A DNA stretch of 64,000 nt from Yimella lutea (GCF_006715095.1 NZ_VFMO01000001.1:1798001-1862000); one strand, 5' to 3'. Positions 33,207 to 42,031 are shown, counted from the first letter of the stretch. Translations and numbers: made by a program. The notes: generated from the letters alone by a model not told the origin.

Positions 33207-34604
33207 ATGTTCCTGACCGCAGAAGAGGTGCAGCCCGCATACAGCTCGGGCGTCCTGCTCCTCATCGCCGCAGCGGCGGTGGCAGTTCTGCTCCTGCTGA
33301 TCATGCGTTTCAAGTTGCACGCCTTCGTGGCGCTCGTGCTGGTCAGCTTCCTGACCGCCCTGGCCACGAAGGTTTCGTTCGAGAAGGTCGTGCCGACCTT
33401 GCTGGACGGGTTCGGATCGACGCTCGCGAACGTCGCCCTCCTGGTCGGGTTCGGCGCGATGATCGGACGACTGCTGGAAGTGACCGGCGGTGCTCAGGTG
33501 CTCGCCGACACCTTGATCGCACGATTCGGCGAGAAGCGCGCACCGCTCGCGCTCGGTGTCGCCTCGCTGCTGTTCGGATTCCCGATCTTCTTCGACGCCG
33601 GCCTGGTCGTCATGCTCCCGATTATCTTCTCGGTCGCCCGTCGCTTCGGCGGCAGCGTGCTGACCTACGCGCTGCCTGCCGCGGGTGCGTTCGCGGTGAT
33701 GCACGCGTTCGTCCCGCCGCACCCCGGCCCGGTCGCCGCAGGTGAGTTGCTCGGCGCCGACCTCGGCCTCGTCCTGGTGCTCGGCATCATCATCGGTCTG
33801 CCGACTTGGTACATCTCCTCCTACCTGTTCGGTCTCTGGGCGGGCAAGCGCGTCCACATCCCGGTGCCGGAGCTGCTCTCCGGTGGCGACGTCGAGGAGG
33901 GCAAGGCCGGTGGGTCGAAACCGTCGTTCGGCCTCGTGCTGTTCGTGCTGTTGCTGCCCCTGGTGCTGATCTTCCTCAACACCGGACTGAACACGTTGGC
34001 CACCAACAAGACGATCGACGGTGACGCGACGTGGGTTCGCCTGCTGCGCATGTTCGGTCAGACCCCGATCGCTTTGCTGATCACCGTGCTGGTCGCGATG
34101 ATCCTGCTCGGCATGGGACGCCGCTCGAAGGCCGACATCGAGGAGATCGTCAACGGCGCACTCGGCCCGGTCTGCGCGATCATCCTGATCACCGGTGCCG
34201 GTGGCATGTTCGGTGGCGTCCTTCGCGCCAGCGGCATCGGCCAGGCGCTGGCCGGCTCGCTCGAGTCGACCGGTCTGCCCGTCATCGTCGCCGCGTTCGT
34301 GGTGGCGACCGCACTGCGCGTGGCGCAGGGTTCGGCGACAGTCGCCCTCACCACGACCGCCGGGCTCATGGCGCCGACCGTGGCTGCGACCGGCGGACTG
34401 TCCTCGATCGACCTGGCCTGCATCGTCATCGCGATCGCCGGTGGCGCGACCGTGTTGTCCCACGTCAACGACTCCGGCTTCTGGCTGGTCGGTCGGTTCC
34501 TCGGCATGGACGAGAAGACCACGCTGCGCACCTGGACCGTCATGGAGACGCTCATCGGTGTCGTCGGCTTCACCTTCGCCGCTCTCGTGAGCGCGATCCT
34601 GTGA
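33207..34604 (+). CDS. gntP: Gluconate:H+ symporter (GntP family)
   Basis: A 465-residue membrane carrier of the GntP/GntT family with 12-14 hydrophobic segments. The family signatures FGFPIFFDAGLVVMLPI and HAFVPPHPGPVAAGELL are clear, as is LSHVNDSGFWLV near the end. It imports gluconate or a related sugar acid with protons. AAGGA lies about 7 nt before the ATG. The stop overlaps the kinase start (GTGA), so uptake and phosphorylation are coexpressed. Confidence 0.93.
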   Translation: MFLTAEEVQPAYSSGVLLLIAAAAVAVLLLLIMRFKLHAFVALVLVSFLTALATKVSFEKVVPTLLDGFGSTLANVALLVGFGAMIGRLLEVTGGAQVLADTLIARFGEKRAPLALGVASLLFGFPIFFDAGLVVMLPIIFSVARRFGGSVLTYALPAAGAFAVMHAFVPPHPGPVAAGELLGADLGLVLVLGIIIGLPTWYISSYLFGLWAGKRVHIPVPELLSGGDVEEGKAGGSKPSFGLVLFVLLLPLVLIFLNTGLNTLATNKTIDGDATWVRLLRMFGQTPIALLITVLVAMILLGMGRRSKADIEEIVNGALGPVCAIILITGAGGMFGGVLRASGIGQALAGSLESTGLPVIVAAFVVATALRVAQGSATVALTTTAGLMAPTVAATGGLSSIDLACIVIAIAGGATVLSHVNDSGFWLVGRFLGMDEKTTLRTWTVMETLIGVVGFTFAALVSAIL

Positions 34605-35113
34605 CCGTGGGCGTGCGCCACGCTGTCCTGATGGGTGTGTCCGGCAGCGGAAAGACCACGGTCGCCATGGGCGTCGCCCGGGAACTGGGATGGGAGTTCG
34701 GCGAGGCCGACCTGTTCCACCCCGAGGCGAACGTGGAGAAGATGCGCGCCGGCACCCCGTTGGACGACGACGACCGGCTGCCGTGGCTGCAGACCTTGGC
34801 CGACTGGATCGCCGAGCGGGACGCCGCCGGCACCAGCACCGTCCTGGCCTGTTCGGCTCTGCGTCGTCGCTACCGGGACATCCTGCGCAGCAGCGGGGCC
34901 CAACTCGACTTCGTCCACCTCGCCGGGTCGAAGGAACTGATCGGTTCGCGACTCGTCGCTCGCCAGGGTCACTTCATGCCGGGAAGTCTGCTCGATTCCC
35001 AGTTCGCGACGCTCGAGCCGCTGGAGGAGGACGAGGCGGGAATCACCCTCGACCTCGCGCACACACCGTCCGAGCTCGTCGCGCTGGCGGTTGAGTACCT
35101 GCGCGCCGGATGA
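34601..35113 (+). CDS. gntK: Gluconokinase
   Basis: A 170-residue kinase of the thermoresistant gluconokinase family that makes 6-phosphogluconate for the pentose phosphate pathway. The P-loop is GVSGSGKTT, with ADLFHPEANVEKMRAGTPLDDDDRLPWL as substrate region (family hallmark FHPxxNxxKM) and CSALRRRYRD. The GTG at 34601 overlaps the permease stop by four bases. A strong hairpin follows directly. Confidence 0.94.
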   Translation: MTVGVRHAVLMGVSGSGKTTVAMGVARELGWEFGEADLFHPEANVEKMRAGTPLDDDDRLPWLQTLADWIAERDAAGTSTVLACSALRRRYRDILRSSGAQLDFVHLAGSKELIGSRLVARQGHFMPGSLLDSQFATLEPLEEDEAGITLDLAHTPSELVALAVEYLRAG

Positions 35114-35119
35114 TGCGCG

Positions 35120-35155
35120 CACGAAGGCCCGGGACGTTGGTCCCGGGCCTTCGTG
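35120..35155 (+). terminator. Terminator of the gluconate operon
   Basis: A 16-bp perfect stem (CACGAAGGCCCGGGAC and its complement) around a GTTG loop, 6 nt after the kinase stop codon. Confidence 0.8.
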
Positions 35156-35179
35156 GTGCCGCGGGTGCACGATGGACTC

Positions 35180-35512
35180 ATGAAGACCGTGCGGTTGGAC
35201 GATGTGTATCCCGATGAGCGCGAGCGCGCCGGTGAGTCGAAGGTCGGTCGCAGCGCGCTGACCTTGAAAGGTGGCGGTGGCCAGACTCTCGGCCAGGTGC
35301 TGCTCACCATGAACGCCGGGTCGCAGTTGGCAGACCACAACAACCCTGGTGAGGCGACCCTGCTGGTCCTGTCCGGTGAGGTCACTCTCGGCTGGGCAGA
35401 CGGGTCCGCCCGACTGAAGGCGGGGGAGTACACGGTCATCCCGCAGACCAAGCATCGCCTCGATGCGCACGCCGACAGCGTTGTCCTGCTGTCCGTGGCG
35501 CGGACGGGCTGA
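35180..35512 (+). CDS. Small cupin-domain protein
   Basis: A 110-residue single-cupin barrel (LLTMNAGSQLADHNNPGEATLLVLSGEVTLGW, HRLDAHADSVVLLS). The first cupin motif keeps one His and the Glu position; the second keeps a His in QTKHRL, so metal binding is possible but not certain. The function is unknown. The ATG at 35180 lies 24 nt after the gluconokinase terminator. It converges with the ABC exporter gene, stop to stop within 4 bp. Confidence 0.75.
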   Translation: MKTVRLDDVYPDERERAGESKVGRSALTLKGGGGQTLGQVLLTMNAGSQLADHNNPGEATLLVLSGEVTLGWADGSARLKAGEYTVIPQTKHRLDAHADSVVLLSVARTG

Positions 35513-35516
35513 ACCC

Positions 35517-37361
35517 TCAGGCCGCGGCAGCGCAGAGCTGGGCGTCCCACAGACGTGCGTAGTGGCCCCCGCGCAGCAACAACTGCTCGTGGGTGCCCTG
35601 CTCGGCGATGCGTCCCCGGTCGAGTACGACGATGCGGTCGGCGTCGCGGACGGTCGACAGGCGGTGCGCGATGGTCAGCGTCGTGCGCCCGGCGCCTGCC
35701 GCGTCCAACGCGCGTTGCACGGCGCGTTCGGTGGAGTTGTCCAGCGCCGAGGTGGCCTCGTCCAGCACCATAATCTTCGGATTGCGAAGAATGGTGCGCG
35801 CCAACGCGATCCGCTGCTTCTCACCGCCGGAGAAGCGGTACCCGCGAGCACCGACGACGGTGTCGTAACCCTGCGGGAGTGACTCGATCAGTTCGTGTAC
35901 CTGCGCTGCCCGGGCTGCTTCGATCATCTGGTGGTCCGTGGCATCCGGACGGGCGTACCGCAGGTTGTCGGCGACCGACGCGTGCAACAGGTAGCTCTCC
36001 TGGCTGACGACACCGACCAGGCCGGCGATGTCGGTCAGACGCAGGTCGCGCAGGTCGTGGCCGTCGATGAGGACCCGCCCGTTCGTCGGGTCGTGCAGAC
36101 GTGAGACGAGGGCTGCCAGGGTGGACTTGCCCGAGCCGGTGGCGCCGACGACCGCGACCGTCGACCCCGCCGGGACGGTGAGGTCGATGCTGTCGAGAGC
36201 GGGGCGGTCGGCGTCCGGATAGGTGACGGTGACCCCGTCGAATCTGATTTCACCGCGCGCCCGATCGGTCTGCAGCGGGGCCGGATCGGCCGGGTCGTCG
36301 ATCTCGACGGGAAGGTCGAGGTATTCGAAGATGCGGCTGAACAGCGCCATCGAGGTGACCACTTGGGCGCCGACGTTGAGCACGCCCATCAGGGGTCGGA
36401 ACAACTGGGTCTGCAGTGCGACGAAGGCGACCAAGGTGCCGATCGTCATGCCGCCGCCGGTGGCTGGGAGTCCGGCCGCGAGGTAGATGAGGGCGGGGAT
36501 CGCGGAGAAGATGATCGCCATCGTGCCCATGCGCCAGCGTCCGGCGAGCTGTGACTGCACCTCGAGTTCGGTGAGGGTGGTCGAGGAACCGGAGAACCGC
36601 TGGGAGAGAGCGGGTCCGGAGCCGAGCGTCTTGGCGAGGATGACACCGTTGATCGACAACGACTCCTCGATCTGGGTCTGCATGTCGGCGAGCGTGCGCT
36701 GTGCCTTGCCTTGGATGGCACGCCGCTGGTGGGCGACGCGGCGGGTCAGCCAGATGGCCGGCGGCAGCACGACCAGGCTAAGCAGCGACAGCTTCCAGGA
36801 CAGGAAGGCCATCGCTGTGGCTGTGCCGACGGCGGTGGTGACATTCGATGCGATCGATGTCGCGGAGTCGGTGACGACCGCCTGCATCGCGCTGATGTCG
36901 TTGGTGACGCGGGATTGCACCTCACCGCTGCGGGTGCGGGTGAAGAAGCCGAGCGGCATCCGTTGCAGGTGGGCGAACAGGCGGGTGCGCAGGTCGTGCA
37001 TCACCTGCTGGCCGATGCGGGTCGACAGCCAGGTCTGCAGGACGCCGAGCAGTTGGGTACAGACCGTGATCGTGAGCATGCCGCCGACCAGGGCCAGCAG
37101 CAGCGGCACGTTCTGGGCAGGGATCGCGTCGTCGATCAGGTGCTTCACCAGGAAGGGCGATGCGAGACCGATCAGGGAAGTGAGGACGATGAGCGCGCAG
37201 ACAGCGGCGAGCCGGCTGCGGTAGGGGCGGAACAGCGCCGCGATGCGCGCGAGTTCGACCGGGTGGTCATCGAGTTGGCGGACGTCGGAGGCACTCTTGT
37301 GCGCCATGCGTCCGGGACCGCCGCGTCCTGAGGCGGTCATGGGTTGGGATCCGGCTGCCAT
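35517..37361 (-). CDS. ABC exporter, fused membrane and ATPase domains
   Basis: A 614-residue half-transporter of the MsbA/multidrug type. Six membrane helices span about residues 50-330. The nucleotide-binding domain has Walker A GATGSGKST, Q-loop VSQESYLL, signature FSGGEKQR, Walker B IMVLDEATSALD and H-loop AHRLST, all intact, so a homodimer could be active. The ATG at 37361 has AAGGGAG close upstream. It is divergent from a MarR regulator that shares a palindromic operator region, suggesting drug- or metabolite-inducible efflux. The substrate is unknown. Confidence 0.92.
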   Translation of the reverse strand: MAAGSQPMTASGRGGPGRMAHKSASDVRQLDDHPVELARIAALFRPYRSRLAAVCALIVLTSLIGLASPFLVKHLIDDAIPAQNVPLLLALVGGMLTITVCTQLLGVLQTWLSTRIGQQVMHDLRTRLFAHLQRMPLGFFTRTRSGEVQSRVTNDISAMQAVVTDSATSIASNVTTAVGTATAMAFLSWKLSLLSLVVLPPAIWLTRRVAHQRRAIQGKAQRTLADMQTQIEESLSINGVILAKTLGSGPALSQRFSGSSTTLTELEVQSQLAGRWRMGTMAIIFSAIPALIYLAAGLPATGGGMTIGTLVAFVALQTQLFRPLMGVLNVGAQVVTSMALFSRIFEYLDLPVEIDDPADPAPLQTDRARGEIRFDGVTVTYPDADRPALDSIDLTVPAGSTVAVVGATGSGKSTLAALVSRLHDPTNGRVLIDGHDLRDLRLTDIAGLVGVVSQESYLLHASVADNLRYARPDATDHQMIEAARAAQVHELIESLPQGYDTVVGARGYRFSGGEKQRIALARTILRNPKIMVLDEATSALDNSTERAVQRALDAAGAGRTTLTIAHRLSTVRDADRIVVLDRGRIAEQGTHEQLLLRGGHYARLWDAQLCAAAA

Positions 37362-37389
37362 GCGGACTCCCTTCGGTCGGAGATGTGCT

Positions 37390-37416
37390 GAGGTTACTTC
37401 AACATGTCGTAACCTC
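37390..37416. promoter_or_regulatory. Candidate MarR operator GAGGTTAC-N11-GTAACCTC
   Basis: Perfect 8-bp inverted arms lie in the 76-bp divergent region between the exporter and marR. The repeat ends 9 bp before the MarR -10 box, so a bound MarR dimer would block its own promoter and probably that of the exporter. Confidence 0.6.
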
Positions 37417-37425
37417 CACAATCGC

Positions 37426-37431
37426 TAGGAT
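37426..37431 (+). promoter_or_regulatory. Putative -10 box, leaderless marR
   Basis: TAGGAT lies 6 nt before the GTG at 37438, with no Shine-Dalgarno sequence between. Confidence 0.5.
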
Positions 37432-37437
37432 GTTCCC

Positions 37438-37890
37438 GTGCCTTCCCACGAGTCGTCCGAAGAACTGCCGCTGCGCCAACTGTTGATGCGTGTCGCGCAC
37501 GTCTCCCGACGGGCGTGGCTCGCCGATCTGGAGCCGTACGGTCTGAGCCCGCACCTGGCTCGAGCGTTGAATGTGATTGCCGCGCAAGAGGATTCGGGCA
37601 TGCGGGCAGCAGAGCTCGCGCAGCGTCTTCGGGTGTCCCCGCGTTCGGCGACGGAGGTCGTCGACGGACTGGCGGAGCGTGGCCTCGTGCTGCGCAGCCC
37701 TGATCCGGACGACCGTCGGGCCAAGGTGTTGTCGCTGACGGATGAAGGCGTCCGCTTGTGGCGCACCCTCGACACCTCGCGCCGCGAACGTGATGACGCG
37801 ATGTTCGACGTCCTGAGTGCCGACCAACGCGAGGAACTGCGCGCGTTGCTCCTGGTCGTCCTGCGCTCCACCGACAGTGAGCTCGAGTGA
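37438..37890 (+). CDS. MarR-family regulator
   Basis: A 150-residue winged-helix repressor. The DNA-binding part is MRAAELAQRLRVSPRSATEVVDGLAERGLV followed by the wing RSPDPDDRRAKVLSLTDEG, the MarR hallmark (DxR in the wing). Terminal helices provide the dimer interface. The likely target is the divergent ABC exporter gene and itself, through the palindrome at 37390-37416. The inducer is unknown. Confidence 0.9.
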   Translation: MPSHESSEELPLRQLLMRVAHVSRRAWLADLEPYGLSPHLARALNVIAAQEDSGMRAAELAQRLRVSPRSATEVVDGLAERGLVLRSPDPDDRRAKVLSLTDEGVRLWRTLDTSRRERDDAMFDVLSADQREELRALLLVVLRSTDSELE

Positions 37891-38046
37891 GGCGCGACCG
37901 ACCGGCAGGCGTGCTGGCGCCGGCCGGTCGACGGAGTTCCGTCCCGGATCCGGTTGCGTGAGATGGCTCATCGCGGTGAACTGCCCGGCGTCACGAAGTC
38001 GAGTTGCTGATCTCTTAGCCACTTTTCGGGTGCGGAGTTTGGCAAC

Positions 38047-38084
38047 CTGGGTGCATACCCAGTTCCCGCGGCTGCGGCCGCGGG
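38047..38084 (+). promoter_or_regulatory. Tandem hairpins in leader of MT0933-like gene
   Basis: CTGGGT-GCAT-ACCCAG (38047-38062) is followed at once by CCCGCGGC-TGCG-GCCGCGGG (38065-38084), 26 nt before the ATG at 38111. They could terminate marR transcripts or fold in the 5' leader of the next gene. Confidence 0.35.
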
Positions 38085-38110
38085 TGTGCCCATCCCACGA
38101 GGAGGACGAC

Positions 38111-38542
38111 ATGAGCAACTCCGGTCAGGCGAAGGACCTGTTCGACAAGGCCAAGAAGGCTGCGATCGGCGGCGTCGACAAGGTGAAGAAGGCTGCTGCC
38201 GAGAACCCCGACAAGGTGCGCGGGGGCATCGACAAGGTCACCCAGACGGCCGACAAGGTCACCAAGGGCAAGTACACCGACAAGATCCAGACTGCCGGCA
38301 ACAAGGTCGAGGAAACCGTGCAGAAGCAGGCGCACAAGCCGACGCCGGGTGTGAACCCGACCGGCACCGACGCGACAGCCGACGGCGGATTCAGCACGGA
38401 CGCCACCGGTACGACCGGCGCCCCCGGCACGGCGGGAGCGCCGGACGCCGGCACCGCGGGTCGCCGTCCGGGCCACGTGCCCGACCCGGTCGACCCGCTG
38501 GACCGCCCGGACCCGATCGACCGCCCGGGTCCGCTCAACTGA
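38111..38542 (+). CDS. MT0933-like antitoxin-family protein
   Basis: 143 residues. The Lys/Ala-rich N-terminal half (DLFDKAKKAAIGGVDKVKKAA, then IDKVTQTADKVTKGKYTDKI) matches the actinobacterial MT0933/Rv0909-type antitoxin family. The C-terminal half is low complexity, Pro/Gly/Asp-rich, ending in a VDPLDRPDPIDRP repeat. GAGGAGG is well placed before the ATG. No toxin partner (Rv0910-like or other) lies next to it, so it may be an orphan or act otherwise, for example as a stress protein. The family name rests on pattern likeness. Confidence 0.7.
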   Translation: MSNSGQAKDLFDKAKKAAIGGVDKVKKAAAENPDKVRGGIDKVTQTADKVTKGKYTDKIQTAGNKVEETVQKQAHKPTPGVNPTGTDATADGGFSTDATGTTGAPGTAGAPDAGTAGRRPGHVPDPVDPLDRPDPIDRPGPLN

Positions 38543-38552
38543 GTCTCGAATT

Positions 38553-38590
38553 GAAGAAGCCCGGGTGCCGAAAGGCGCCCGGGTTTCTTC
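38553..38590 (+). terminator. Terminator of MT0933-like gene
   Basis: A 17-bp stem with two G-U pairs and a GAAA (GNRA) tetraloop, with core GCCCGGGTGCC, 10 nt after the stop codon. Confidence 0.8.
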
Positions 38591-38615
38591 GTGCCCGGGG
38601 ATAAGACGACAGTGA

Positions 38616-38843
38616 GTTGGAGGCGTCCTGCGGAGTTGGTGCCACGGAATCCACCTGGACGAGTTGCGCTTCGCCGGTTCCCACGACCCGGTCGCATCCC
38701 TGGTCCTGTGCGGTGCTCACCGAGCCGACCGGGTGATGGTGGATGGGAAGTGGGTCGTGACCGACGGTGCGATCGAAGGGCTCGACCTCGAAGCGGTCAT
38801 GGCGCGACACCAGCAGTTCGCGCAGCAACTGGTCACCGGCTGA
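38616..38843 (+). pseudogene. C-terminal remnant of an 8-oxoguanine deaminase-like amidohydrolase
   Basis: The frame ending at 38843 reads LDELRFAGSHDPVASLVLCG, then RADRVMVDGKWVVTDG, then GLDLEAVMARHQQF. This is the typical closing beta-sandwich and tail of 8-oxoguanine/guanine deaminase-type amidohydrolases. The metal-binding barrel (HxH and later His/Asp) is entirely absent; an in-frame TGA lies at 38613-38615 and there is no start codon or ribosome binding site. About 75 of an expected 450 or so residues remain, so it is a truncated relic. Confidence 0.6.
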
Positions 38844-38950
38844 CCGTGCTGCGGGCGGTTGCCGGGGGACAGTGATATCCGGTCGAGAGCAACGTTGATC
38901 GACCGATAACCTTGCGGGGTTCAATCCGAACCCAGATCAAGGAGCACCAC

Positions 38951-40951
38951 GTGTCCAGCCAGATCACCGTGTCCGTCGCCGGAAGCGAGCGAGCGGTGCA
39001 GCAGGGCACTACCGGCTCCGACCTGTTCGGCGGCGACCGCAGCGTCGTCGCGATGCGCGTCGACGGTCGGCTCCAGGACCTCTTCCGCGAGATCCCGGAC
39101 GGCGCCGTCGTCGAGGCGGTCGACCTGTCCCAGCAGGACGGCCTCGACATCCTGCGCCACTCCGCCGCGCACGTCCTGGCGCAGGCCGTGCAGCAGGTGA
39201 ACCCGGATGCCAAGCTCGGCATCGGCCCGCCGGTCAAGGACGGCTTCTACTACGACTTCGACGTCGAGACCCCGTTCCAACCCGATGACCTGAAGGCGCT
39301 CGAGAAGGCGATGCAGAAGATCGTCAACGAGGGCCAGACCTTCTCGCGCCGGGTCGTCAGCGACGAAGAAGCCCGTGCCGAACTCGCGCAGGAGCCGTAC
39401 AAGCTGGAGCTCATCGGGCTGAAGGGCAATGCCGCCGACGCCGCCGAGGGTGCTGAGGCCGAGGTCGGCGCCGGCGAACTCACGATCTACGACAACATCC
39501 GCCGCGACGGTGAGCGTGCCTGGGGCGACCTGTGCCGCGGACCGCACGTGCCGTCGACCAAGGTGCTCGGCAACGCGTTCAAGATCATGCGTTCGGCCGC
39601 CGCGTACTGGCGCGGCAGCGAGAAGAACCCGCAGTTGCAGCGCATCTACGGCACCGCCTGGGCCAGCAAGGACGAACTCAAGGCCTACCTCGACCGCATC
39701 GCCGAGGCCGAGAAGCGCGACCACCGCAAGCTCGGAGCCGAACTCGACCTGTACTCCTTCCCGGACGAATTGGGTTCGGGCATGGTCGTTTTCCACCCCA
39801 AGGGCGGTGTCATCAAGCGGGAGATGGAGGACTACGTCCGTCGCCGGCACCTGGAGGAGGGGTTCTCCTACGTCAGCACCCCGCACATCTCCAAGGAGGG
39901 GCTCTTCCACACCTCGGGGCACCTGCCGTACTACGCCGACACCATGTTCCCGCCGATGGAGATGGAGAACGCGGAGTACCGGCTGAAGGCGATGAACTGC
40001 CCGATGCACAACCTGATCTTCAGGTCGCGGGGCCGTTCGTACCGTGAACTCCCGCTGCGGTTCTTCGAGTTCGGTTCGGTCTATCGCAACGAGAAGTCCG
40101 GTGTGGTGCACGGTCTGACCCGCGTCCGGGCGATGACCCAGGACGATTCGCACTCCTACGTGACCCCTGAGCAGGCACCGGCCGAGATCGAGCACCTGCT
40201 GAACTTCGTTGTCGGCCTGCTCAAGGACTTCGGGCTGAACGACTACTACTTCGAACTCTCGACGCGCGACACCGAGGGCGACAAGAAGGACAAGTTCATC
40301 GGCTCGGACGAGCAGTGGGAGACCGCGACCAGGGTACTCGAGGACACCGCACGAAAGTTCGGGGTCGACCTCGTGCCCGACCCCGGCGGTGCCGCGTTCT
40401 ACGGACCGAAGATCTCCGTCCAGGCCAAGGACGCGATCGGCCGCACCTGGCAGATGTCGACGATCCAGTACGACTTCAACCAGCCGAACCGTTTCGGACT
40501 GGAGTTCCAGGCCGCGGACGGCAGCCGCCAGGAGCCGGTGATGATCCACTCGGCCAAGTTCGGTTCGATCGAGCGGTTCATCGGTGTGCTCGTCGAGCAC
40601 TACGCGGGGGCTTTCCCGGTGTGGTTGTCGCCGGTGCAGGTGCTCGGTGTGCCGGTGGCCGACGACTTCGCCGACTACCTGAACGACGTTCTGAAGCAGT
40701 TGCGCGACAACGGAGTTCGGGTCGAGCTCGACGACAGCGACGACCGCTTTCCGAAGAAGATTCGCAACGCGTCGAAGTCGAAGGCGCCGTTCGTGCTCAT
40801 CGCCGGCGCCGAGGACAAGGACGCCGGCGCGGTGTCGTTCCGCTACCGCGACGGCTCGCAGCGCAACGGTGTGCCGGTCGGCGAGGCGATCGAAGAGATC
40901 CGAGCCGCGATCGGGTCCAAGGCGCAGATCACCACCGCTCCGCAGCACTGA
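38951..40951 (+). CDS. thrS: Threonine-tRNA ligase
   Basis: A 666-residue class II synthetase charging tRNA-Thr. Domains in order are TGS (1-60), the editing domain with HSAAH and CRGPHV, the catalytic core with MNCPMHN (zinc Cys) and [18 protein letters not shown] (motif 2), DDSHSY and GSIERF (motif 3), and the anticodon-binding domain from about 560. The GTG at 38951 follows AAGGAG at 6 nt. I see no T-box leader in the 107 bp upstream. As in mycobacteria it precedes the HIT-pgsA-acyltransferase-pimA genes, here with a GNAT and an F420-type gene inserted between. Confidence 0.97.
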   Translation: MSSQITVSVAGSERAVQQGTTGSDLFGGDRSVVAMRVDGRLQDLFREIPDGAVVEAVDLSQQDGLDILRHSAAHVLAQAVQQVNPDAKLGIGPPVKDGFYYDFDVETPFQPDDLKALEKAMQKIVNEGQTFSRRVVSDEEARAELAQEPYKLELIGLKGNAADAAEGAEAEVGAGELTIYDNIRRDGERAWGDLCRGPHVPSTKVLGNAFKIMRSAAAYWRGSEKNPQLQRIYGTAWASKDELKAYLDRIAEAEKRDHRKLGAELDLYSFPDELGSGMVVFHPKGGVIKREMEDYVRRRHLEEGFSYVSTPHISKEGLFHTSGHLPYYADTMFPPMEMENAEYRLKAMNCPMHNLIFRSRGRSYRELPLRFFEFGSVYRNEKSGVVHGLTRVRAMTQDDSHSYVTPEQAPAEIEHLLNFVVGLLKDFGLNDYYFELSTRDTEGDKKDKFIGSDEQWETATRVLEDTARKFGVDLVPDPGGAAFYGPKISVQAKDAIGRTWQMSTIQYDFNQPNRFGLEFQAADGSRQEPVMIHSAKFGSIERFIGVLVEHYAGAFPVWLSPVQVLGVPVADDFADYLNDVLKQLRDNGVRVELDDSDDRFPKKIRNASKSKAPFVLIAGAEDKDAGAVSFRYRDGSQRNGVPVGEAIEEIRAAIGSKAQITTAPQH

Positions 40952-40957
40952 CGGGCC

Positions 40958-40995
40958 TCATGCAGAGCGCGCCACATCCGGCGCGCTCTGCATGA
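40958..40995 (+). terminator. Terminator of thrS
   Basis: A 16-bp perfect stem (TCATGCAGAGCGCGCC and its complement) with a 6-nt loop, 7 nt after the thrS stop. An in-frame ATG of the next gene (40992) lies inside the stem, which argues against that start. Confidence 0.8.
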
Positions 40996-41024
40996 CTTCG
41001 ACGCAGGTGTGCTTCGATGCCCAG

Positions 41025-41495
41025 GTGAGCAGAATCGTCCGTGCCGAGCGTGAACACGCCTTCATCCTGGGCGCGTTGACGCTGCAGGCCGATCTGGAGG
41101 ACGGCGGCACGAACCGTGCCGGGTTCATTGCGCAGTTCGCGGATGCGTGGTTGGAGGAGTTCGAATCCATGCCGACCTGGGTCGCGTTCGGCGATGACGG
41201 ATCCGCGGTCGGATTCGTGCAGACGAACTGGGTGTCGAAACTGCCCAGCCTGCGTCGGCCGACGACCGGTTGGGTGCACGTGAAGAAGGTGTTCGTCACC
41301 CCGGCCGCGCGTGGGAACGACCTCGCCGAACAGATGCTGCGCGCGATGATCGCCTGGGGTACGACCAACGGGATCGAGCGCTACCAGCTGACGGCGCGTC
41401 CGCCAGCACGTTCGCTGTACGAACGGCTCGGCTTCACCGCCCCCGACGAGCGACTGATGGAATTGCGTCCGGCAGCGGTCAGCTCGGCTCGATGA
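41025..41495 (+). CDS. GNAT-family N-acetyltransferase
   Basis: A 156-residue GNAT enzyme that transfers acetyl from acetyl-CoA to an unknown amine. The acetyl-CoA site is VKKVFVTPAARGNDLAEQML (the RGxxLA form of the RxxGxG/A loop), followed by ARSLYERLGF. The GTG at 41025 is preferred because the alternative ATG at 40992 lies inside the thrS terminator; a GTG at 41007 is also in frame. The 3' end overlaps the convergent F420-type gene by 17 bp. Confidence 0.8.
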   Translation: MSRIVRAEREHAFILGALTLQADLEDGGTNRAGFIAQFADAWLEEFESMPTWVAFGDDGSAVGFVQTNWVSKLPSLRRPTTGWVHVKKVFVTPAARGNDLAEQMLRAMIAWGTTNGIERYQLTARPPARSLYERLGFTAPDERLMELRPAAVSSAR

Positions 41496-41913
41496 GGAGG
41501 ACCGGGATCTCCCGGTCGGTCTTGGTCTGGTACTCGGCGTAGGGCGGAAAAGCAGCAACGGCGCGCTCCCACCATTCGTCCCGTTCGGCGCCCGAGATCC
41601 GCCGCGCGACACCGTCCAGGTGACGCGAGCCGTCCTGAACCTCGACGTCCGGGTTCGCGACGATGTTGTGATACCACGCCGGGTGTTCCGGAGCGCCACC
41701 CTTGGACGCCACCGCGGCGTAGACGCCGTCCTTCTCCACCCGCATCAGCGGAACCCGGCGCAGCAGACCCGACTTGTTGCCGCGGATCGTGTAGACGACC
41801 ACAGACCTTCCCTGCACGTCGGCCACCTCGGTGGTGCCGGCTTCGTCGATCGCGGCCAACTGCTGCGCGACCCACGGCGTCTTCTCCAGCGCGTACTCAC
41901 CCTGCAACGGCAT
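41479..41913 (-). CDS. Deazaflavin (F420)-dependent nitroreductase family protein
   Basis: A 144-residue split-barrel protein of the DDN/DUF385 family: VVVYTIRGNKSGLLRRVPLMRVEKDG is the cofactor-binding core and HPAWYHNIVANPDVEVQ is the most conserved block. Members use cofactor F420 to reduce quinones or other oxidants, so its presence suggests the host makes F420; no F420 genes are in view. The ATG at 41913 follows AAGGAG at 6 nt, deciding against the longer frame. Confidence 0.9.
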   Translation of the reverse strand: MPLQGEYALEKTPWVAQQLAAIDEAGTTEVADVQGRSVVVYTIRGNKSGLLRRVPLMRVEKDGVYAAVASKGGAPEHPAWYHNIVANPDVEVQDGSRHLDGVARRISGAERDEWWERAVAAFPPYAEYQTKTDREIPVLLIEPS

Positions 41914-42018
41914 GACGAGCTCCTTAGAACGTGTCGATCGGTACGTGCGGTGCAACCGTCCGCACCATGATGCATGGCAACGGCCGGTGCCACCGAGGCT
42001 ATTCCAGATGGGGCCACT

Positions 42019-42024
42019 TAGGAT
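42019..42024 (+). promoter_or_regulatory. Putative -10 box, leaderless HIT-pgsA-pimA operon
   Basis: TAGGAT lies 7 nt before the GTG at 42032 and no ribosome binding site is present. Confidence 0.45.
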
Positions 42025-42031
42025 CGACGCC

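Noticed and set aside
38844..38950. T-box riboswitch upstream of thrS
   Set aside because: The 107-bp leader has no T-box core sequence, specifier stem or antiterminator that I can see, and a Shine-Dalgarno sequence is normally placed.
40992..41024. ATG 40992 as GNAT start
   Set aside because: It lies inside the right arm of the thrS terminator and the extra residues are not GNAT-like; GTG 41025 is preferred.
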